DNA from: Lobulomyces angularis
Lineage: Eukaryota; Chytridiomycota; Chytridiomycetes; Lobulomycetales; Lobulomycetaceae
Length of the DNA: 15,464 nt
Assembly: GCA_027604685.1 (NCBI GenBank)
Contig: JADHYX010000478.1
Coordinates: 1-15,464 of the forward strand
Reading direction: 5' to 3'
The notes under the pieces are model-generated. The model was not told the origin of the DNA. It searched no databases and was given only the letters and a program-made list of their open reading frames with translations. This document shows positions 7,387 through 15,464 of this stretch, in pieces. Each line of letters begins with the position of its first letter. Within the stretch, counting starts at the first letter, position 1. A program made the translations under genes and the position numbers.

Positions 7387-10300
7387 ATGGTATTTATTTA
7401 AATAAATGTATTCAAGTAAAATATTTACAAAAATCATAAGAAATTTGAATTAGATGGTTTACCAATAATTTTTCCTTATGATTATATATACCCAGAGCAA
7501 TACTCGTATATGAGAGATCTTAAAAAAGCATTAGACGGAAAAGTATTAAAAATCAACAATTCTATTCATTAACTATGCTTTCTATTACAGGGTCACTGTT
7601 TGTTAGAAATGCCTTCAGGAACTGGTAAAACAGTCACCCTACTATCACTAATCGTTGCCTATCAACAAGTAAGAAATTATTATTAAAAATTATAAAATTT
7701 TAATAAATATATAGCATTATGGAGAACATAGAAAATTAATTTACTGTTCTCGTACAGTTCCTGAAATTGAAAAAGCCCTTGCAGAATTGCAAAACTTGAT
7801 GGCGTATCGAAAGAGTCATGGAGAAAGCGTAGAAAAATTTCTTGGCATTGGTTTGACTTCCAGAAAGAATTTATGTGTTCATCCTGAGGTATTGTCCTTT
7901 ACTTTTTTAAGTTTACAGTAATTCCATCTAATCAACATTATTGCAGGTTAGCAAAGTTAAAGGAATAAATGCTGTAGATATAAACTGTAAAAAGCTAACA
8001 GGTAATTAATGGCTATTAAGTAAGGAAAATTTTTTTACATATATTTAAACAAAAAAGCTTCTTTTGTTCGAGATCAAGCAAAACACGCTGGTGAGGGCAC
8101 CGTAGAATTGTGTAGTTTTTTTGAGGTATGGTTTTTCTTTGCGCTTACCCTTTCTTTTTGTAGACCTTAGAAAATGCTGAAGATGAAATACCCAGTGGAG
8201 TGTACACTCTAGAAAATTTAAAGGATTTCGGTAAAACCAACACATACTGCCCATATTTCTTAGCAAGAAGACTGGTACTTTTTTTATATTTCAGTCATTG
8301 ATTTTTTGTACTCTTATTAGTTACCGATGGCAAATGTAATAATTTACAGTTATCATTATTTGCTAGATCCAAAGGTCGCAGAACTTGTTTCTAAAGAGTT
8401 GAGTAAGGATAGTATAGTAATTTTTGATGAGGCGCATAATATTGGTATATAATATAACAATATCTGACTTGTACGAAAATTGAAAAATAATAGATAATGT
8501 ATGTACGGAATCATTAAGCATAGACATTTTCAGACCAACTTTAGATGCTAGTTCTCGTTCTTTAAACGAACTTACCAAAAAAATTGACTAGTTAGTGATA
8601 TTAAAGTTATCTTTTTAAAATTTGACTACTGTATTTTAGTTTAAAGGAAACAAATTCTGAAAAGTTACAAAGTGAATACACTCGATTAGTTGAAGGACTT
8701 AGAGATGTTCAACAAAGTAGAGAAACAGATGAGTTGATGGCTAACCCTGGTATAAAATTTGTTTTTTTTTTTTTTAATATTTGAAAGCGCTACCTGATGA
8801 TATCCTGAAGGAAGCTGTGCCAGGAAATATTAGAAGGGCTGAACATTTTGTTGCATTTTTAAGAAGATTTATCGAATATTTAAAAGTAAGAATAATTCTG
8901 ATAAACTGTTGATGTATTAAAATTATTTAGACAAGAATGAGAGTTTTGCATGTAGTTGCAGAAAGTCCCATATCTTTTTTGCAGCATGTAAAAGAAGTTA
9001 CCTTCATAGAAAAGAAGCCATTGAAGTAATTTAATAAAATGACAAATTGTCTTAATGCAGTATGCATAGGTTTTGTGCGGAACGGTTGTCCAGCCTAATT
9101 AGGAGTCTGGAATTACCTGATTTGCCAGATTTAATATCATTACAAAGAGTGGCAAATTTTGCTACCTTAGTATCAACTTACCAAAAAGGATTTATTCTCA
9201 TATTAGAACCGTTTGAGAATGACGTCGATTCTATTCCAAATCCCGTTTTGCATCTAACGTAAATTTATTTTTAAGATAAATGTTGTATATTGAATTTACA
9301 CAGTTGTTTGGATGCTACATTTGCAATCAAGCCAGTTTTTGATAAATTCAGCTCTGTTATAATCACCAGCGGTACCCTTTCGCCTCTAGAATTATACCCA
9401 ACTTTGCTAGGCTTTAAGCCAATAGTAGTAGAAAGTTATCAAATGTCATTAACTAGGAACTGCTTCTTGCCGCTTGTAATATAACAAGAAAATTTTTTTT
9501 CATTAGTTAATGAACATTACTCAGGTAATAACCAGAGGAAGTGATCAGGTTGCAGTAAGTAGCAAATTTGAAGTAAGAAATGACTTGGCGGTGGTTAGAA
9601 ATTATGGAAATATGTTACTGGAATTTAGTAAAATAGTTCCAGACGGCTTAGTTGCGTTCTTTCCAAGTTATAGATATATGGAAAGTATTGTGACTGCTTG
9701 GAATGAATTGGTATGTTTAACGAATTTAAATATAAGTAAGACATGTTTTTTAGGGAATGTTGCAAGATTTACTTAAATTTAAGTTGATTTTTATTGAAAC
9801 ACCTGATGCCTCAGAGACTAGCTTGGCGCTGGAAAATTATAGATTGGCATGTGACAATGGACGAGGAGCCGTTTTGCTCAGTGTTGCAAGAGGAAAAGTA
9901 TCAGAGGGGGTCGATTTTGATCATAATTATGGAAGGGCTGTGATATTATTCGGTATTCCTTATCAGTATACTGAAAGCCGAATCCTGAAAGTATTTTCTA
10001 TATAAATATTAATTAAATTTTCTGCATACATATAGGCGAGGCTAGAGTACCTGAGAGATAATTTTAAAATTAGAGAAAATGACTTTTTAACCTTTGACGC
10101 TATGCGGCACGGTGCACAGTGTGTTGGAAGGGTTTTGCGTGGTAAAACTGATTATGGTTTAATGTTATTTGCTGATAAAGTATTGATTAAAAAAATTTAA
10201 TTTCTAATCTAATTTATGAAAAGCGATTTGCAAGAGCAGATAAAAGAAGTAAATTACCAAAGTGGATTAATGCAGGTGTAACAGAAGCGGCCATAAACTT

Positions 10301-10529
10301 ATCAACTGATATGGCCGTTACTATGGCCAAAAAATTTCTAAAAAGTATGGCACAACCTTTCGAACATTCACAGCTGGGAATAAGTTTATGGGATACTGCC
10401 ATGGTAGTTGAAGCTAATGCAAAGGATGTTAAAAAAAGAAGTAGTATAATTGAAATAAATGGTGGTTCAGTAGGTAATCAACTAAATGGAATGGATATGG
10501 TAGAGGACGATGAAATGGATGAAAGTTAA
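7387..10529 (+). CDS. XPD/Rad3/ERCC2, 5'-3' DNA helicase of TFIIH
   Basis: Eighteen exons join in frame to 785 residues (human 760, yeast Rad3 778): 7387-7389, 7441-7542, 7591-7668, 7715-7888, 7947-8001, 8058-8125, 8164-8274, 8321-8444, 8494-8590, 8640-8749, 8788-8885, 8931-9025, 9061-9258, 9304-9475, 9525-9710, 9754-9990, 10036-10179, 10224-10529. Walker A is PSGTGKT with K48; the DEAH box is at 233-236; motif VI is QCVGRVLR at 664-671. The four cysteines of the iron-sulfur domain are present (C115, C133, C156, C189). [24 protein letters not shown] and [13 protein letters not shown] are all family blocks. The protein ends in a low-complexity acidic tail (EDDEMDES). Known role: unwinding DNA in nucleotide excision repair and a structural part of TFIIH in transcription initiation. 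No motif is lost. The first exon is only the ATG; the poly(A) hexamer AATAAA overlaps the stop. Confidence 0.96.
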
Positions 10530-10673
10530 ATAAAATTTTGGTTAAAATTTATAGCAGACTTACAGGCTGTGGTAGAGTTTTGTTTGTTTAATTAAAGAAA
10601 GTTCAAATCTTCCAAGAGCAATTAATTTTTATTTTGTAATCATAGATTAATATTAAATAATTTTATTGTTTCA
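10530..10673. other. Short convergent spacer between XPD and the next gene
   Basis: These 144 bp hold the 3' ends of two facing genes. The plus strand has AATAAA at 10529-10534, overlapping the XPD stop; the minus strand has AATAAA at 10662-10667, 7 nt past the facing stop. Either gene may use another signal. Confidence 0.5.
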
Positions 10674-12066
10674 TTATAAATCCTCGTATAGCTCAAATAC
10701 AGTTAGTAGAGTTTTTGCATCATTACTACCCCAGTTTTCCCAAATAGTAGTGTTGCTAGCGAAATCCTTTAATATAAGCTTTTTGATTTGATTAAAAAAA
10801 TTTAAAATTCCTGATTTTTGTTACTCGTAATTCTTCATTTTGGTAACATGTTGAATGGCATTTTAACACAACATACATCAAGATATGTATTGTCCAGCAT
10901 TTCTAGTATCCACATATTTATTATGTGTTTTATTAGTCAAAAAAATTTTTAAACATTTTTTTCCTCACCAATTCTACTTCATTATCATTTCCATAAAGGA
11001 TTATACTTATTAAAATTGTTTCTAATTCGAACTGGCGTCTAAACAAATCAAGTAGTATAACTGAACTTTCAATTATTGAAGAAATTGTTTGAGCGGCTTG
11101 CTAATTTAAAAAATAAATTTTTTTTCTTTCTTTTTATTTGATATATGTTTACCAGCCTTAATGCGTAACATTCTTTTTCATCAAATAAAATGTTTTTAAT
11201 ATATTCTATCACAATTCTGTCTTGATAAAGTATTACATCAATCTAAATTAAAAAAGAAAAAACTTAATATTGGGTTTGCTTCCACTTTAATACTAAGAGT
11301 TCATTTTCGAATATTTAAATTGGTGTCTTACCTGATTTACTCCAACATAGACCAGCATGCCGATTTCGATCATCGCTTTGATTTTAATTAAAGGATCCGC
11401 ATTGGTTAACTTATTAATCTCTTTTTCTAACTTTGCGGAAAATAAATTATTTTCAGTCAAATCAGGAATCATCTTTTTCAAAGCTTCATATTCTTCTTCC
11501 AAAATATCCATTTCCTCCTCTTCTTTCTCAATCCCACTTTCATACGAGTTTTCTGAAATCGATTCTTGGTTATTCTTCAATTCATTTAAATTATCGGTCC
11601 CAGAAACATCCAACGTTGATGTATTCATTTGGGATAATTTTGAGGAACTCTTATATAAGTTTAGTTTACTCCCATTACCGTTTTGTAAGGATATATTAGC
11701 CAATCTCAAACTACTAGCTGCTAAACCGCTGTTGCTTTTTTGCAGATTTCTATTTCCTAATGCACTATTGGGTCTAAAAATATATTGATTCACAGTATAA
11801 AGATTTTTAGATTAAAATTGTATTAAATTTAAAAATTTAATTTTTTTTTACCTTAGATTTCTCATACTGGTGTGAAAAATAGTTGAATTTCTTAAATCCA
11901 CTCCTAAACCTGAAGTAGCACTTAAATGGATGTTAGAGTGGTTGGCTTCTAAGCGACTTGCGGTTAAACTGGAACCTGGTACTAACAAAGTGGTGGAAGG
12001 ATTTTGCAGAGATAAATTATTTATTGATCTGCTAGCAGTTTTATTAGGTTCAACATTTAAAAACAT
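10674..12066 (-). CDS. Unrecognised protein: Ser/Asn-rich N-terminus and helical C-terminus
   Basis: Six exons (12066-11852, 11773-11332, 11242-11153, 11100-10969, 10902-10825, 10778-10674) join to 353 residues. Residues 1 to about 125 are Ser/Asn/Leu-rich and disordered-looking, with loosely repeated SLxxN and SSLRL segments. An acidic run (about EKEEEEMDILEEEYEAL) then leads to a helical part rich in Leu and Ile (for example QAAQTISSIIESSVILLDLF), which could be armadillo/HEAT-like, ending in ENWGSNDAKTLLTVFELYEDL. No catalytic motif, signal peptide or clear membrane segment was seen. Exons 1-4 are well supported by frame and splice sites. Exons 5 and 6 are less secure because donor gtgagg and acceptor choices are only consistent, not compelled. 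An armadillo protein of the flagellum is one possibility, offered only as a guess. Confidence 0.6.
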
Positions 12067-12425
12067 ATTGTTTGTTGTTTAGCAGTACTGCAGGTTATTA
12101 TTTTTATAGTTTAGTAATACAAGAATATTGAAGGTTAATTTTTTTTTTAATAATTTTTTTTTTTATTGCCAATCTAAAAATTTCTTAAAATAAAAAAAAA
12201 AAATAATAGATAAAAAAAAAATAAAAAATTTTTTGGGTTTTCGGAGTGGAGTTAAAATTAATGCCGGGGGAAGGTTTACGTTTGTTGTTTTTTTTTCATG
12301 AGATATATATATATAATTTTTTTAACTCCGCGCGATACTTTTAACAACCCTGTAGAAGAACGAAGTTAAATGAAAAAATTTTTTTAAAAAAAAATTAAAA
12401 TTTGAAATTATTGGAGGACAGGACA
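12067..12425. promoter_or_regulatory. Divergent promoter region with an inverted repeat and GC spot
   Basis: This 359-bp gap separates two diverging start codons. It contains long A and T tracts, a short TATATATATATA run (about 12302-12314), a GC-rich spot CCGCGCG (12328-12334) that is rare in this DNA, and the inverted repeat given separately. No coding frame is supported. Confidence 0.5.
12248..12329. repeat. 10-bp inverted repeat GGAGTTAAAA / TTTTAACTCC
   Basis: GGAGTTAAAA (12248-12257) pairs exactly with TTTTAACTCC (12320-12329) across 62 bp. The hexamer CGGAGT just left of it (12242-12247) also pairs with ACTCCG (12325-12330). It lies upstream of the glycosyltransferase-like gene and may be a paired regulatory site. 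Confidence 0.6.
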
Positions 12426-14129
12426 ATGGGGGTATAGAAAAATATAAGTATCTTAAAAATTTTTTTTTTTAGGTTAAACTAGGATTTCGGTCAAATATTA
12501 TCCGATCAGTATTTATATTTTCCTTTTTCTTTACAATAAGTGTTGTATACGTGGATATGGCAAATAATGAAAAATCTTATAAGCAAATCGACATTTTAGA
12601 TGAGTTGTTGTCAAGTCCAGAAATAGAGAATAAAAAGTTTTCCGAACTTGTAAATCCATTAAGAATTGCTTACATCAATGGACATTACGGTATATACTAA
12701 TTTTTTTTTTAAATTCTTGACTATATTATTTAAGAATACTCTTAATCATTTTTATTTTTTATTTTTTTTGTATCTACCAAATTAAAGGAACTCATAGTGA
12801 CTTTGAATACTTATCAAAACTTCTAAACTTTACTTTTTCAGAATTTAACCCCAGAATAACTAATAATTACGGACCAACACATCAAAAATCGAATGAAGTA
12901 ATTAATTTTCTAAAAATAGTTTTAATTTAAAAAATGAATAACAGTTAAATTACCAACTATTGGGGGACTTTTTCTGTACAGGATTTGATATTGTGGTTGT
13001 AGGGGATACAAACCCAGGTATATTTTAACAAGCGTTAAGAATTTTAAATAGTCAAATTTTAGATGCAAGATTTTTGCTGCAAAAAATAGATACAAACCCG
13101 AATACCTGCCAGTTAAAAAAATTAATTATGTTAACTACAAATCGATTCGACTTTGGACTGGATGGGACTGATAAAGCGGATTATTATGCACTGATTGGGA
13201 GGTTGAATGCAAATCAACCAAAAAGAGTTATTTGGGTTCAAAATAATCCTTGTAAGTTTGTTGAAATGTAAATATATTTTATTGAAAACGAGGAAATTTA
13301 GGGGAAAACAGATATATGCTTTTAAAAATGGGTCCAAATAACGTACCAAAGGTAAAACATATAATTAATTTTGAATTTTACACATTCTTAACTTGTCTAC
13401 TTATTAAAATCTAGCCGTTACTGGTGAGGCCATTTGGATTTTCTTCGCTGCAGGTTACAAATTCTCTACCTTATAATGCAGCTTCAAGTGCGTGCATGTA
13501 TAGTCATCCATTTATTGAAAAATTTCACGAAAAAGCTGCGAAGGCAGGAGTAAATCTTGTTAAATTAGGATGGGTGAGAAAGATAAAAAATTTAACTTAA
13601 ATTAACAAAAACCAAAACTAAAGCAATATGGAGGGCCAACAGTTTTATCTAAATTTAAAGTTTTTGTTGATCTACCGTATCAGACATCAACTATGAAGAT
13701 GTATGAAAATATGGCTCATGGTGTAGTTACAATGGTAAATAATTTATTTATAATTTAATTTAAATATATTAAAAAATAACTGTATATTTTAGGTTCCCAC
13801 CCCAAGATTTATCAGAGAAAACCTAATTCCAGATACTGCAACAGTCAATTTTGTCAACCTTTATGACACATTAAAGGTTGGAGATGATTGGTTTAAATAC
13901 ATAGAATACTTTAATGATGACTTTAAAGAATATTTTCCCTATCAGTTTGATAGTCTAGAAGACCTAAAATTTAAAATTGAAAACTTTAATGACACATTTA
14001 ACATTAGAGAAAAATTGCCTTTAGCCTGGAAGCAAGAGAATGCAAAGAGTTTAAAATTATGGAAAGAGGTAAGAAAATAACATTTTTCTCTTTGTTAATT
14101 TTTTAATCAACAAGCTGCTGTTAAACTGA
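12426..14129 (+). CDS. Putative type II membrane glycosyltransferase (GT-B-like)
   Basis: Ten exons join to 401 residues: 12426-12431, 12473-12689, 12788-12897, 12945-13017, 13063-13251, 13302-13351, 13415-13573, 13624-13734, 13793-14068, 14115-14129. Residues 15-29 are a hydrophobic segment (SVFIFSFFFTISVVYV) preceded by basic residues, fitting a Golgi/ER signal anchor. The body has LRIAYINGHYG, then FDIVVVGDTNP, KRVIWVQNNPW and QYGGPTVLSKFKVFVDLPYQ followed by STMKMYENMAHGVVTMVPTP. The last block, a Glu in a small-residue context after a beta strand, is the type of donor-binding motif found in GT-B glycosyltransferases and in uncharacterised fungal ones; the donor sugar is unknown. The MG-only exon 1 is inferred; a start at 12557 would give a soluble protein. 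The last exon adds only LLLN. See the finding on the reading frame there. Confidence 0.55.
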
Positions 14130-14221
14130 TACCATTGACGAATGATTTAGAAGTCAACTACAGAAATAGATTTGTAATAATAATAAAATTTGTATAAAAA
14201 TTTAAAGAAAACACAGTATAG

Positions 14222-14310
14222 ATATATATTTTTATAATATATTTTATAAAAATTAACTACAGAATATATTTATACTTTTATAATATATTTTAATAAAAAT
14301 TTAACTGCAG
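14222..14310 (+). repeat. Two imperfect copies of a 41-48 bp AT-rich unit
   Basis: Both copies (14222-14262 and 14263-14310) share TTATAATATATTTT, then ATAAAAATT and an end AACTACAG or AACTGCAG. They are downstream of the glycosyltransferase-like gene. The minus strand reads poly-T-like tracts; no gene is implied. Confidence 0.6.
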
Positions 14311-14367
14311 GATAAATTTTTATTTTCATGATAAAGGTTAAATAGAATTTGAAGCATTTTCTTTCAC

Positions 14368-14457
14368 ATTTTGATGGCTTGATGGTGGCGGACTATATCA
14401 CCTATTTTGTGGCACTGAAGTCTAATAAGCCCACCTTGACCCCTTAAAGTCATTGTT
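14368..14457 (-). other. 29-codon small ORF in a GC-richer island, function unknown
   Basis: The minus strand has an ATG opening MTLRGQGGLIRLQCHKIGDI and running nine more residues to TGA. The codons are GC-richer than the flanks, and a T-tract followed by a TAG just upstream resembles an intron acceptor, so it might be a last exon. It could equally be part of a structured RNA or chance. Coordinates are approximate to a few bases. Confidence 0.25.
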
Positions 14458-14601
14458 ACACTACGATTCCAAAAAAAAAAATCTCTTTTTTCCTAAAACT
14501 ACATTTTTTATTTTTAAAAACGACCTCAAATTTTTATTTAACTTTTTTTTTTTTTTATTATTTAAACGAATTTCATACTTTTTTAAATACAAACTACAAA
14601 C

Positions 14602-15267
14602 ATGACTAATTCTAATACCGAAGGTAATTCTTTTCGATTGTAACTTTTCGATTGTAACTTTCGAAATTTTTATTTTTTTCATAAGATGTTACTGGTTTCG
14701 TGTATTGTCCTCCTGGGTGGGATGAAGCTAGATTAAGGGAAGGAAATGACGCTGATCAAATTAAGGCTATCGCTATGGATACATATACAGACATTGCGTA
14801 CATTAAGGAAAAAAATGCCATTCAAATTGCTGGTGAAAGTCATGAAGACGTTTATAAAGCGTATAGTTCAATTATTTTATTTTTTTTATTTATTTTTTTT
14901 TCTTTTTAGTCAAACCCAGTTAAATACGTTGTTTTTTCCTGTAATTGTTAAAAGTAAACGACAATGGGCTAGACCAGACAGACCTGGTTCTTGGGGTCAA
15001 CGTAGGGATAGTGTCAATGTTGGCTATGGAGGTCAAAATCATGGTGGCCTAAGAAGAATGAAGTCGGAAAGTGCCCTTTCCTACAGTAATAGAAATAGCA
15101 ATAGCTCTTCAAATGATTGGCGCTGTAAATAATTTCATTTTCTTTTATTATTTATTTTTTTAAAAGCACCACATAATGACCATCATCAAAATCACCATAA
15201 TAACTACAGAAACTCATATCAACAGCATCAAGCTACTACTAGTGGAGGCTGGAATACCACATGGTGA
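14602..15267 (+). CDS. Small KH-like domain protein with Asn/Gly/Ser-rich tail
   Basis: Four exons (14602-14623, 14686-14860, 14910-15124, 15167-15267) join in frame to 170 residues beginning MTNSNTEDVTGFVYCPPGWD. Residues about 29-75 (DADQIKAIAMDTYTDIAYIK, then NAIQIAGESHEDVYKA and QLNTLFF) follow a helix-strand-strand-helix pattern reminiscent of a KH-type RNA-binding fold, but the GXXG loop is not evident. The remainder is basic and low-complexity: RPDRPGSWGQRRDS, SYSNRNSNSSSNDW, a His/Asn run (HNDHHQNHHNNYRN) and a Trp-containing end (SGGWNTTW). A cytoplasmic or nuclear RNA-binding role is a reasonable guess from composition. The family is not recognised. Exon phases and splice sites agree throughout, so the model is firm even though the function is not. 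Confidence 0.65.
14631..14658 (+). repeat. Perfect 14-bp tandem duplication inside an intron
   Basis: TTTTCGATTGTAAC occurs twice back to back in the first intron of the KH-like gene, followed by a partial third copy (TTTCGA). It lies between donor gtaatt (14624) and acceptor ataag (14685) and does not touch coding sequence. Confidence 0.85.
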
Positions 15268-15322
15268 TTTTTTTTGCTTTTTGGATGTTGAAGTATGATG
15301 TCTTCTCATTGTATAAAATAGG

Positions 15323-15362
15323 GTAAGCAATTTTAACAAATTTATTTATTTTTTTTTTTTAG
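15323..15362 (+). other. Candidate 40-nt intron in the 3' UTR of the KH-like gene
   Basis: A strong donor gtaagc at 15323 and a T-tract ending in TTTTTAG at 15362 enclose 40 nt, the same size class as the coding introns here. The donor lies 55 nt past the TGA stop at 15265-15267, and the poly(A) signals lie about 50 nt past the acceptor. Confidence 0.4.
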
Positions 15363-15410
15363 ATTTTAAATTTATATTTGAGCTGATATCATTTTTCCCT
15401 CATTTTATTA

Positions 15411-15420
15411 AATAAATAAA
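15411..15420 (+). terminator. Overlapping poly(A) signals of the KH-like gene
   Basis: AATAAATAAA gives two overlapping AATAAA hexamers about 145 nt past the stop codon. The last 44 bp of the window hold only A-tracts. Confidence 0.5.
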
Positions 15421-15464
15421 ACCTCTTATTAACTAAAAAAAAGATTAACTAAAAAAGTTCAATT

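Larger units (their letters stand above)
14130..14601. other. Intergenic region with AT repeats and a GC-richer island
   Basis: The first part holds a candidate poly(A) signal (AATAAA at 14182-14187) and AT-rich direct repeats. About 14365-14470 is clearly GC-richer than anything else non-coding here. From 14471 to 14601 it is A/T tracts leading to the next start codon. No multi-exon gene is supported. Confidence 0.5.

Noticed and set aside
9062..10005. Several separate short genes on the plus strand
   Set aside because: They are individual exons of the XPD gene, each joining in phase with the next across a 43-49 nt intron.
11357..11788. 143-codon plus-strand frame
   Set aside because: It is the antisense of exon 2 of the minus-strand unrecognised gene, which joins in phase with exons on both sides.
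12557..12689. ATG at 12557 as the start of the glycosyltransferase-like gene
   Set aside because: Possible, but the in-frame sequence upstream is open back to a good acceptor and encodes a basic-flanked hydrophobic anchor, so I preferred the start at 12426.
14371..14416. C/D-box snoRNA in the GC-richer island (TTGATGG and CACTGAAG)
   Set aside because: The C box is imperfect, the spacing of about 35 nt is too short for a normal box C/D RNA, and no terminal stem was found.
14461..14682. 73-codon minus-strand Lys-rich frame
   Set aside because: Built from T-tracts and the first intron region of the KH-like gene; composition is low-complexity and no splice-consistent extension exists.
1..15464. 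Transposon, CRISPR array, prophage or operon
   Set aside because: No transposase, reverse transcriptase, terminal repeats or spaced direct repeats were seen; the intron-rich genes are eukaryotic.

Overview
The window is nuclear eukaryotic DNA. It is very AT-rich, has long A/T homopolymers, and carries tightly packed genes on both strands interrupted by many very short GT-AG introns (most 35-60 nt). All reading-frame-consistent gene models use the standard code with TAA, TAG and TGA stops. Three genes point to the organism. Mdm10 is a subunit of the mainly fungal ERMES tether. A SPAG8-like protein belongs to the inside of flagellar doublet microtubules. The bZIP factor is of the ATF2/Atf1 class. 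Together these suggest a flagellated (zoosporic), early-diverging fungus or fungal relative such as Rozella, an aphelid or a chytrid. This lineage assignment is inference.

Layout, left to right: the 5' exon of an unrecognised minus-strand gene (72-171); a 582-bp gap containing a possible non-coding plus-strand exon; a six-exon minus-strand gene for a Barentsz/CASC3-like exon-junction-complex protein (755-3235); a three-exon minus-strand SPAG8-like gene (3528-4216); a divergent promoter region with a TTACGTAA palindrome; a plus-strand ATF/CREB-type bZIP gene (4816-5570); a convergent minus-strand mdm10 (5828-7340). Then only 46 bp separates its start codon from that of a plus-strand XPD/Rad3 helicase gene with 18 exons (7387-10529). 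Next come a convergent minus-strand gene for an unrecognised helical protein (10674-12066), a divergent plus-strand gene for a probable type II membrane glycosyltransferase (12426-14129), an unexplained GC-richer island (about 14365-14470), and a plus-strand gene for a small KH-like/low-complexity protein (14602-15267), possibly with an intron in its 3' UTR.

The genes do not form a pathway. They are housekeeping genes for DNA repair and transcription, mitochondrial contact, mRNA fate, flagellum, stress transcription and glycosylation. All exon junctions were derived by hand from splice signals, frame continuity and family knowledge. In my 47 inferred introns, 27 acceptors are TAG, 13 are AAG and only 7 are CAG. 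The most notable items are the start-codon-only first exon of XPD, the 46-bp bidirectional promoter, the Trp-Gly/Glu-Trp repeat array in the Barentsz-like protein, the ATF2-like phospho-motif with a nearby bZIP site, and several non-coding structures.
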